Assembly (NCBI GenBank): GCA_017466825.1
Contig: JAFTTJ010000021.1
Location: 1 to 44,528 of the forward strand
Length of the DNA: 44,528 nt
Source: Clostridia bacterium
GTDB taxonomy: Bacteria; Bacillota; Clostridia; Christensenellales; Borkfalkiaceae
Direction: 5' to 3'
Position numbers and translations under genes: made by a program. Position 1 is the stretch's first letter; each line of letters begins with the position of its first letter. Under the pieces are notes generated by a model. That model did not search any database and was not told the DNA's origin. It saw only the letters and a list, made by a program, of their open reading frames with translations. Shown piece after piece: positions 1 to 8,500 of this stretch.

Positions 1-66
1 CCATAAAGGGCTCCCGCAAAAGATTTTGAAAAAAGATTTTGTGGGAAAAGGAGCAACCGATAGAAA
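1..66. repeat. 66-bp terminal direct repeat (left copy)
   Basis: Bases 1-66 are identical to bases 44463-44528, and the identity is flush with both window ends. It contains an A/T-rich imperfect repeat (AAAAGATTTTG twice) followed by GGGAAAAGGAGCAAC. A diverged reverse-complement relative lies inside 29141-29468. Either the sequence is circular with overlapping ends, or assembly broke inside a dispersed repeat. Confidence 0.9.
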
Positions 67-190
67 AGTTTTACCAACCGTAGCCACGGTTGGTTGACAA
101 AAAATCGAGTTGCGACGCGCTCGTATCTAAGCCTTTAAACGTGTATAAAGTTTTATCTACTTCGCAAAACGTGTCAATGCTTCTAAATTT
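67..190. repeat. Dispersed intergenic repeat modules upstream of the first gene
   Basis: This stretch continues the non-coding repeat family. Positions 72-91 hold a hairpin (ACCAACCG / CGGTTGGT), and the following TTGAC...TTGCGACGCGCTCGT is the reverse-complement relative of about 29120-29165. From about 132 the AAGCCTTTAAAC...ATCTACTTCG segment matches the junctions between repeat modules at 28953-29140 and 44236-44462. No promoter with a convincing -10 was found here. The gene at 208 has a good ribosome site (TAAGGAG). Confidence 0.65.
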
Positions 191-207
191 AATTAAGGAG
201 AAATTAA

Positions 208-3200
208 ATGTCAAATTTAAAAAGTAAAAACAAAATATCCATTGTTTTTATTCTTTTAATAGCAATGCTATTATCTCTTTCGGTAACCGCTACCGTTTAC
301 TTTGCAAACGCCGAAGTAAGCGTTGACGTTACCCAAGAGCAAATAGTTAGAGAATACGCTTTTGGCGACGTGGTGTCTTTCCCGTCGTGCACCTTTACAA
401 AAGGTGGAGAAAGCGCCGTTGCAAAGCCCGTGCTTAAGTATCCCGACGGTACTCAGTCCACGCAAGAGCAGGCGACTTTAAACCAAAGCGGAAAATACGC
501 CGTAAACTACGTTGCTACCGTTGGTGGAAAGGTTTACACCAAAGAATTTTCATTTGACGTTTACGGCAAACTCGCTTCTTTTGCTAGCGATAAAACTCAA
601 GTGTCGTACGGCTTGTGCGACCATTTGGGAGCAAATAGTTACGGCTTAAACGTAAGAATTGCAAACGGCGATTCGCTCACGTTTAACCACGTTTTTGATA
701 TGACTTCGCTCACTTTGACGGATAAACTCGTCGAAGGTTTCGTCGTTCCCGACGTGAGCGGTCAACTCGACTTTTCTAAAATGGTATTTACGTTTACCGA
801 CGTAGAAAACCCGTCCGTTCAACTCGTTTTCCACGGTAATTTCCACAACGATAGCAGAGCCTACGGTTTGACTTGGTTTACCGCCGCCGGAAACGGACAA
901 GTTCATTGCGGACTTGAACATATAGGCAAATTGTGGGTAGGCGAAAACCAAGGCTGTATGGTTCCCCACAGTTTTATGGCTATCGATACGGGCGTATTCT
1001 GGGGACACAGAGCCCCCACTCCCGTCGCCCCCGACGACAAACGATTTTATATAAGTTACGACCACGAATTAAATCAAGCGTGGGCGGGCGGTAAAATCGT
1101 TTCCGACTTAGACGACAGCAATTATTACGATAAACTTTGGTTTGGTTTTCCGAGCGGTAAGGCAAAACTCACCGTAAGCGCGTTAAATTACAGTAGCGCA
1201 ACCGCAAATATGTGTTTAACTAGCGTTTTAGGCGTAGATTTATCTGCAGAAAACTTCGTCGACGGCGAAGCGCCCGTCGTTACGGTAAATACCGAATACG
1301 ACGTTATGCCCACCGCGGTAATAGGTAAAAATTATCCTATTCCCACGGCAAAGGCGTTTGACGCAATATGTGGCGTAACCGACGTTAAAGTATCCGTTTG
1401 GCAAAATTACGGTGACGAAAGCGGAAGGATGGTAAACGTTGAAAACGGTCGTTTTAAAGTTAGCGACGTAGGCGTTTACGCAATCGTTTACGAGTCCACC
1501 GATTTTAGCGGAAACGTCGGCAGAGAAGTTTTGTGGGTAAGAGCGGTAAGGCAGTTGCCCGTAAAATTATCAGTTAGTTTAGACGCTAATTATTTAACTC
1601 AAATCGAAGTTGGCAAAGTAATTGATCTTCCCACCCCGGCGGTAGTCGGCGGTAGCGGAAAATACGAAATTTCTTATGAAATCACCAAGGGCGACCTCAC
1701 TTGCGAAATAGTAGACGGCAAGTTTGTGTTAGAAGAAGCGGGCGAGTGGAAACTCGACTGTATTGTTACCGACTACGTGGGAAACGGCGATATTAAATCG
1801 CTCACTTTAACGGCAACTTGTAGCAATAAGCCCATTGCAAACGATATTCCTAAAATGCCAACGGCGTTTATAGCAAATAACGAATACGAATTGCCCGTGC
1901 TTTACGCGCTCGATTATTCTTCAGGTCAAAGGCAGGAAAAACTCTGTCAAGTAGCCGTAACCATGAACGGCAAGACTACCAACTATAACGCAGGAGATAC
2001 TTTTAAGCCCGTAGTTGAAAATAGCGGTGATAAAATTCAAATTAAGTATACTTGCGACGGCGTAGATTTATATCCCGACCCAATCGAAGTGCCTGTAATA
2101 GTCGTGTTCGACAAAGAGCGCGACGAAGAAACGGGTAGAGAATCTACGGTTATCAAAACCGAAAGATATTTCTATACGACCGACGATTTAACTTTGACTA
2201 ACGGCTATGAAACGGCAAACGAAGATGGTTTAAAAATTACTGCAAACAGTCAATTAGAACGGGCTAATTTATCCTTTATAAATCCCCAAATTGCAAATTA
2301 TTTTTCCGTTGACTTTTTCACCTTGCCAAACTTGTCCAAGTTTACTCAAATCGACGTAATATTAAAAGATTCTATTGACGGAACTACCGTTAAAGCGTCG
2401 TTTATAAAAGACGACGGGCAAACCGTTTTATCCGTCGGCAGTAGCGAAATAATACTTTTGCTCGACTTTGACTCGACGAGCAGTAGTTTTTACAGTATAG
2501 GTTATAAAGACGGCTCGTTTATCATCAACGGAACGACCGCAGTAAGCATTGATAAAACTGCGGACGGCAAGCCCTTTAAAGGTTTTGCTTCGGGTAAAAT
2601 TTACTTTGAAATTGAAATGTTAAACGCTAGCGAAGGCGCGTCCATATTTATCCAAAAGGTATGCGGAATTAACGTAAGTAGCGGTACGGACAGAACGGGC
2701 CCCTATCTCGAATACGTAAACGTTAGCGAAAAGAACGCCTTTATAGGCGAAATTTACACGATTAGCAAGGTTATCGTTGGCGACGTTTTAGCCCCGAATT
2801 CCTTTGCTTACCTAACCGTTAAAAATCCCGACGGCTCTATCTGTCAAAGCGTTGACGGAATCCTTCTTGAAAGGGTTGACGCAAGGCGCGACTATCAAAT
2901 TAAAATGGATTTTTACGGCGACTATAAGGTATCCGTTTTAGTCGGCGAAACCGAAAGTTGGAAGAAAAATCCTAACGAATTTCCCGACACTTATACGGTT
3001 ACCGTAATCGACGGTGAAAAGCCCGTCGTTACGTTTGAAAAAGACTTCCCGACGAGTGTAAAAGTAGGCGATAGGTTGGTTATTCCTAACTTTACTGTTA
3101 CAGACAACTTCTCAACGGCGGAAGAAATAACCGTGCTAATTATGGTTATTAACCCCAAGGGAATGCCCGTATATCTCTACGGCGATACCAACGCCGTCAA

Positions 3201-3294
3201 GTGCGAATACGCAGGCGAATACAAAATATATTTATACGTTTACGACCAAATGGGTAACTTGACCATGGTCGAAAAGAGCGTAACCGCTAGGTGA
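208..3294 (+). CDS. Secreted multidomain Ig-like / LamG-like surface protein
   Basis: This is a 1028-residue exported protein of unknown function. Residues 1-35 form a Sec signal peptide (Lys-rich start, hydrophobic core, probable cleavage ANA|E). By eye, the mature part alternates Ig-like beta-sandwich modules (about 37-118, 350-445, 452-545, 550-640, 835-930, 940-1028) with two concanavalin/LamG-like regions (about 119-345 and 651-828). Phrases such as APVVTV, GVYAIVYESTDFSGN and GEYKIYLYVYDQMGN are typical of bacterial Ig-like domains that end in Y.V.D..GN. No LPXTG motif, SLH domain or C-terminal membrane segment is seen, so how it stays at the surface is unclear. It starts after TAAGGAGAAATTAA and ends 4 bp before a membrane-anchored DUF4838 protein, so the two are probably co-transcribed. 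A glycan- or protein-binding partner for that enzyme is an inference. Confidence 0.8.
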   Translation: MSNLKSKNKISIVFILLIAMLLSLSVTATVYFANAEVSVDVTQEQIVREYAFGDVVSFPSCTFTKGGESAVAKPVLKYPDGTQSTQEQATLNQSGKYAVNYVATVGGKVYTKEFSFDVYGKLASFASDKTQVSYGLCDHLGANSYGLNVRIANGDSLTFNHVFDMTSLTLTDKLVEGFVVPDVSGQLDFSKMVFTFTDVENPSVQLVFHGNFHNDSRAYGLTWFTAAGNGQVHCGLEHIGKLWVGENQGCMVPHSFMAIDTGVFWGHRAPTPVAPDDKRFYISYDHELNQAWAGGKIVSDLDDSNYYDKLWFGFPSGKAKLTVSALNYSSATANMCLTSVLGVDLSAENFVDGEAPVVTVNTEYDVMPTAVIGKNYPIPTAKAFDAICGVTDVKVSVWQNYGDESGRMVNVENGRFKVSDVGVYAIVYESTDFSGNVGREVLWVRAVRQLPVKLSVSLDANYLTQIEVGKVIDLPTPAVVGGSGKYEISYEITKGDLTCEIVDGKFVLEEAGEWKLDCIVTDYVGNGDIKSLTLTATCSNKPIANDIPKMPTAFIANNEYELPVLYALDYSSGQRQEKLCQVAVTMNGKTTNYNAGDTFKPVVENSGDKIQIKYTCDGVDLYPDPIEVPVIVVFDKERDEETGRESTVIKTERYFYTTDDLTLTNGYETANEDGLKITANSQLERANLSFINPQIANYFSVDFFTLPNLSKFTQIDVILKDSIDGTTVKASFIKDDGQTVLSVGSSEIILLLDFDSTSSSFYSIGYKDGSFIINGTTAVSIDKTADGKPFKGFASGKIYFEIEMLNASEGASIFIQKVCGINVSSGTDRTGPYLEYVNVSEKNAFIGEIYTISKVIVGDVLAPNSFAYLTVKNPDGSICQSVDGILLERVDARRDYQIKMDFYGDYKVSVLVGETESWKKNPNEFPDTYTVTVIDGEKPVVTFEKDFPTSVKVGDRLVIPNFTVTDNFSTAEEITVLIMVINPKGMPVYLYGDTNAVKCEYAGEYKIYLYVYDQMGNLTMVEKSVTAR

Positions 3295-3298
3295 CAAT

Positions 3299-5398
3299 AT
3301 GAAGACTGATAAAAAGAAACTTATAATTTTTATATCAATTGGACTCGCTGCGGTATTGCTTATATCGGCTTTAATCGTAGGGTTAGTCATAGGTTTAAAC
3401 GGCAACGTACACGGCGTAGGCGACAATACTATTCATTATATTGAAGGCACTCTTCACAAGGTAAACGTTGAAGAGAGCGACGTAGAGTTTGTAAACGGCG
3501 GAAAGACCGAATACAAAATTCACGTCGACTTATCTAATCCTACCCTTCAAAAGTCGACTAATAAAATAGCGACTTTTATAAAAGAGCAGGTTTTAAAGGC
3601 AACGGGCGCTGAAATGGAAATAGTCGCAACCGCCCCCGAAAACTTTAACGACTCAACTAAGGCTATCGTAATAGGTTTTAGAGATTTGTTTTTATCCGCA
3701 GGACTTACCATGCCCCAAGACGATATCGCAACGGCTGGTTATTATATCAAAACCAAAGGTAATTCGGTATTTATTCAGGCTAACGGCGGTGACGGATATA
3801 GACTTGGCGGTCTTGCCTTTTTAAGAGAAACGTTAGGCTATAACATGATTAGTGAAGACTGCGTAGTCTACTCAAAAAGCGGAGCGACTCTTCCTAAAAT
3901 GGATATTATCGAAAGACCTGACTTTGATTACAGACAAATTTCAAACTATTACACTCAAACGGAGATTTACGGCATGGGAATGCACTCTCACACCGATTTA
4001 TGGATACCCATAAACGGTTGGGATATGCACAACTCGCTCTACTATATTCCGCCTGAGATTTACGCTGAAGAGCATCCCGAGTGGTATAGGGCGGATAGGA
4101 CTCAACCTTGCTATACTGCCCACGGCGACAAGGAAGAATACGAGCAAATGCTCTTGACGGTTTTCGGCGTTATTAAACAGCGTATGGCAGAATGTCCGGA
4201 TGTCGAAAACATTACGTTTACGGCAATGGACGGCACGGGTGAAGACTCGTGTAGTTGCGCTAACTGTTTACAATATAGGGCGCTTTACGGCACTCCCGCC
4301 GCCACCTGTATTTACTTTATGAACGACTTAAACGAGTTGGTTCAAAGCCATATCGAAACGAACGACCCGGGCAGAATACTCAATTTGGTATTCTTTGCTT
4401 ATCACGACGCAGAGCCCGCCCCCGTTGAAAGGGTTAAGTACACCGACGCAAACGGCAACGTAACTTGGGGTGAAGCGATTGCGGATGAAAACGGCTACTT
4501 TAAACCCTTGAAAAAATACGCTCAAGAAGTAGTCGACGGCAAGATAGTGTTTAAAAAAGACGATAGTGGTAACTACGTTTACGAAAAAGACGATAGTGGC
4601 AACTTCGTCTACCTTACTTGCGACGAACACGTTTATCCTTGGCTCGCGCCTATTTACTCGAAATTTACTTCGTCTTTCTACGATAAAGAAAACGCGACTT
4701 ACGCGCAAAACGTAAAACTTTGGTACACCGTTTCAAGCAACGTTTACCTTTGGATTTACGGAACGAACTTCGTTTATTACTTGTTCCCATACAACAACTG
4801 GAGTTGTATGGTTGAAACCTATCGCTACTTAAAAGACTGTGGTGTTAAATACCTTTGGGACCAAGGACAAGAAAGAAACCAAGCGACGGCGTTTACCGAC
4901 TTAAAGGACTATATCGACTCAAAGTTTATGTTTGACGTCAACGCCGATTACGACAAGGTTATAGACGATTACTTTGATAATTATTATTTAGAAGCGTCTA
5001 CCGAAATGCGCAAATTATTCAACTTTATTCAAGCCCAAAGCGCTTATTTGGAAGAGACCGTGCCTATTATTTCAGGCGGTATTTACGACGACATCGGCAG
5101 GGCAGAGTACTGGCCGAAATTGTTGCTCGAACAAATGCTAGGTATGATTGATAACGCATATAAGGCAGTCGAAAAGCACAAGGTTTCAGATCCGACGCTT
5201 TACGCAAAATTAGTCAAGAGAATTAAACAAGAAAGTATTTTCCCACGTTACGTACTCTGTATGTATTACGCTGACGATTACTCTAATATCACAGAGATGA
5301 GAGCAAGTTTCAAAGCCGACTGGAACGAACTCGGTTTCTCGGTTTATAAAGAGCACGACGGCGATATGCAATCGGTATTTAACGGATGGGGAGTTTAA
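3299..5398 (+). CDS. Membrane-anchored DUF4838 (GH163-like) glycoside hydrolase
   Basis: A 699-residue protein. Residues 5-33 are a hydrophobic segment after a Lys-rich start with no clear cleavage site, so it is probably an uncleaved N-terminal anchor with the enzyme outside. Residues about 55-200 resemble the GH20b/alpha-glucuronidase-type N-terminal domain (IVIGFRDLF, GYRLGGLAFLRETLGY). Residues about 205-560 look like DUF4838, with GMGMHSHTDLW, HPEWY, the ITFTAMDGTGEDSCSCANC block and WLWIYGTNF-type aromatic strings. DUF4838 includes the GH163 endo-beta-N-acetylglucosaminidases described from Bacteroides acting on complex N-glycans; that activity is inferred here. A tandem in-frame repeat near 4554-4610 encodes KDDSGNYVYEKDDSGNFVY. 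The catalytic region resembles the C-terminal third of the protein at 5531, so they are paralogues. Confidence 0.82.
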   Translation: MKTDKKKLIIFISIGLAAVLLISALIVGLVIGLNGNVHGVGDNTIHYIEGTLHKVNVEESDVEFVNGGKTEYKIHVDLSNPTLQKSTNKIATFIKEQVLKATGAEMEIVATAPENFNDSTKAIVIGFRDLFLSAGLTMPQDDIATAGYYIKTKGNSVFIQANGGDGYRLGGLAFLRETLGYNMISEDCVVYSKSGATLPKMDIIERPDFDYRQISNYYTQTEIYGMGMHSHTDLWIPINGWDMHNSLYYIPPEIYAEEHPEWYRADRTQPCYTAHGDKEEYEQMLLTVFGVIKQRMAECPDVENITFTAMDGTGEDSCSCANCLQYRALYGTPAATCIYFMNDLNELVQSHIETNDPGRILNLVFFAYHDAEPAPVERVKYTDANGNVTWGEAIADENGYFKPLKKYAQEVVDGKIVFKKDDSGNYVYEKDDSGNFVYLTCDEHVYPWLAPIYSKFTSSFYDKENATYAQNVKLWYTVSSNVYLWIYGTNFVYYLFPYNNWSCMVETYRYLKDCGVKYLWDQGQERNQATAFTDLKDYIDSKFMFDVNADYDKVIDDYFDNYYLEASTEMRKLFNFIQAQSAYLEETVPIISGGIYDDIGRAEYWPKLLLEQMLGMIDNAYKAVEKHKVSDPTLYAKLVKRIKQESIFPRYVLCMYYADDYSNITEMRASFKADWNELGFSVYKEHDGDMQSVFNGWGV

Positions 5399-5409
5399 GG
5401 AGAAAATAT

Positions 5410-5514
5410 ATGAAAGACTATTTGAAACCGCAAATGGAAGTAGTTATCGTTGAAATTTTATGCGATACTTTACTTTCAAAAGACACAGACTTTGGGGATA
5501 CGGACTGGGATTAA
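5410..5514 (+). CDS. 34-residue small ORF between two DUF4838 genes
   Basis: A short ORF starts at ATG 5410 with an excellent ribosome site: TAAGGAG overlaps the stop codon of the preceding gene, with 8 bases before ATG. It begins MKDYLKPQMEVVIVEI, has a single Cys at residue 18 and ends in the acidic tail DFGDTDWD. There is no signal peptide. It lies 11 bp after one DUF4838 gene and 16 bp before the next, so it should be translated in that mRNA. Short K.Y..P..EVV peptides with acidic, Trp-containing tails are, as I recall, common but unannotated in gut Clostridia; no function is known to me. A peptide precursor, an adaptor for the secreted enzymes or a translational coupling leader are all possible. 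Confidence 0.6.
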   Translation: MKDYLKPQMEVVIVEILCDTLLSKDTDFGDTDWD

Positions 5515-5530
5515 AAAAGGGGTAACGAAC

Positions 5531-8500
5531 ATGAAAAAAAGTTTAATCAAAAAGAGTTTAATGTGGATTTTATCCGCGCTCGCTTTCATTTCTCTTTCTT
5601 GCTTTACCTTTTTTACGGTAGGCAAACCTTTAACTGCTAGAGCAAGCGCTTGGCAAGAGGGCGAATTTGTAGTAGAAGACGGCGTTTCTCTCAAATACGG
5701 ACAGGAAATGGCAAACGGCGGCGGTATGCGTTTTATCATTAAAATGGGAAAGTCGGTTTACGACGCCCTTTTAGAAGATGAAAACGCAGTATTCGGCGTG
5801 GTAATCGCTCCTAAGCAATTGATGCTTGACGCAAACGGCGATTATTTAAATATGCCTAAAAAAGTCGGCGGAGTAATTGGTAAAGAAAGAATTTATCAAT
5901 TAGAAGGCGCTGATGAAAATTATTACTTTGCTAACGCTTGTATTACGAATATTAAAGTTGCTAATTTAGAGCGCGATTTCGTAGCCGTCGCTTACATACA
6001 AAACGGTAACGAAGTGCGTTATACCGACTATAACGACGACGCTCGTGGCGATTTATACGATCTCGTCAATAGGGCAATGCTCGGCGGTTACGCTGAAGAA
6101 ATTGCTTTGAGTACGGTTAAAGGTGGCGACAGCGCGTACTTGCAAGTTGCAGAAAATAACGGTTGGTACGGCTCTACGGAGTATCCTATCGTAGTCGAAA
6201 CGGACGAAGAAGTCAATACAATTGAAACAATTGCGGCAAGCCAAGATTTATCGTATTGTAACGTCGTCCTTAAAGATACCGTTACTCAAGCGCCTTCGCT
6301 TGACGGCGTAGAAGATCCTACGGTTGTTTTTGAAGACGTTTACGAAATAAATCAACTTATTGTAGGACTTCCCGATAGCTTAACCATGCCCGAAGGCATT
6401 GGCGTAATCGGTAGAATAAGACAAGTTGAAAAATTATACAACGCCCTTTCGGACGTGAAAAAGAATAGCGTTGAAAACTATGCAAAACTCGAAGGTCTTT
6501 TATCGGCAATCGAAGGCTACGACAGAGTTTATTCGCACGGCGCAAACGACGGAACGGTAATACCTTCTTACGTGCCTAATTACACGTCGACTATCGGCGG
6601 TACTGCAACCACCTATCAAGACGACGTTTACGGCAACGTATTAAAGGTTACATCGGATGAAGGCGGAAAAGCGGCTTTAAATATCACTAATTTCCCCAAC
6701 GTAAGAGATTACACTACGATTTATTTCTACGTAAGGGGAATAGGCGTTGCTACCGAGAGCGAACCCGGATCTAACGTCTATTGGTCGGACGGTATAACTA
6801 ACGATGGTTGGGGTGCAAACGAAAAAAACAACTGGAGTAACGCTTTTTGGACTAACGAAGCAAATTTCCGTCTTGTAGAAATCAACGTTGCCGACGGGTA
6901 TATCGGTACAGAGTTTGCTTTAGGATTTAGAACTAACAACACGGACTTTACCTTTGAAATTTCAGATTTTTACGGTATAAAAGCACCTCACGTCGAAACG
7001 ACGCTCACTTTTGGTACTCAAACTGACACGGGCGAAACGAACGAAAATGGAAAGGTTTATAATATTAGCCGTGAACAATGGTATATAGATAATAACAATA
7101 CCAACACTATCGGTACTTTGCAAACGAATAAACTTGCAAACGCCCTTCCTTCAGGAAAAGAATACTTCTATTTCTGGATGTATAACGGCACGGGCACGGA
7201 ATACAACTTCCATTTGGCAGGCGACGTAAGCGGTACGTGGACGGATTCTAAGGATTCTACGGCGTTAAAAGTTGGCGAATGGACTAAGGTTACCATTTCG
7301 GCAGAAGATATTGAATCTAACAAAAACGGACAATGGTACGTTTATATTTTAGGTGGTGACGGACAAGGCGCTGAAAAAGACGGTTGGAAGATTTCACCCA
7401 TTTACGCAGGTCCTGCCGCTGAAAAAGGTTATATCGACCACGCCGACGTTAAAAACGTTATTGCGCTTATAAACGCTTTACCCCAAACGATAACTTTATC
7501 AGATAAATCGGCTATTGAAGACGTTCGCTTGGCATACGACAGTCTTATAGACGTTCAAAAATCGTCGGTTACAAACCTTTCGCAACTTGAAAGCGCGGAA
7601 GCAACTATTATAGATATTGAAAGTGCAAACGTCGTTATTTCTTTGATTGACGATATAACTTCCGTTGATGATACGGCGTTGATTGAAAACGCTCGCACGG
7701 GGTACGACGCCCTTTCCGATAGCGCAAAGACTTACGTAACCAACTATCAAATTTTGCTTGATTACGAAGAAGAAATTGCAACGGCAAATGCGTTGATTTC
7801 TGCTGTTAACAGCCTTAACAGCACAATTGCAAGTTTGCCTGATAGCGTAGTAATGCCCGATAACCTTGTATTCGTTTCGAGAATAGAAAAAGCTAGAGAC
7901 GATTACGACGCCCTTCCTGACGAAGGTAAGAACATGGTTGAAAATTACGCTAAACTTCGTAGTTTACTCTCAAATATTAAGGGCTATACTACCGTTTACC
8001 GTCAATCGGTGGACGGCGTAAACGTAATCCCGTCGCACGTGCCTAATAACACGTCTACTATCGGCGGTACGGCTACTATGGGTTACGACGCTTATTACGG
8101 CGACTACTTAATAGCAACGCCAAGTAGTGGCGGTAAAGTTTCTATTCAGTTTAAAAACTTCCCCGACGTAAGCAAATACGCAAAGATTTACTTTAATATC
8201 AGAGTAGTGGGCGCGTCTTGCGATATCTACCTTTCGGACGGTATAACCAACGACGGTTGGGGCGACGATTGGCACAACACTTGGTCAATGGACGGTTTTT
8301 GGACTAATGACGGCAACTGGATTCAAAAGGAAATAGCCGTTTCTACGGGAATATTTACTTCAAACTGGGCGTTAGGTCTTAAGAAGAATGATACGGATGC
8401 TATGAACGTCTCGTTTGAAATTACTGATATAGTTGCTTGGGCGCCCGACCTTGGCACTAATTCGGGCTTGACTTTTGGTAATTTCTCGGACAGCGGTACT

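Noticed and set aside
94-122. TTGACA upstream of the first gene as a promoter
   Set aside because: No acceptable -10 at 16-19 bp; the sequence is GCGCTC there.
5450-5530. 27-codon N-terminal extension of the large DUF4838 gene
   Set aside because: It overlaps the well-supported small ORF, has no ribosome site and would bury the signal peptide; ATG 5531 fits much better.
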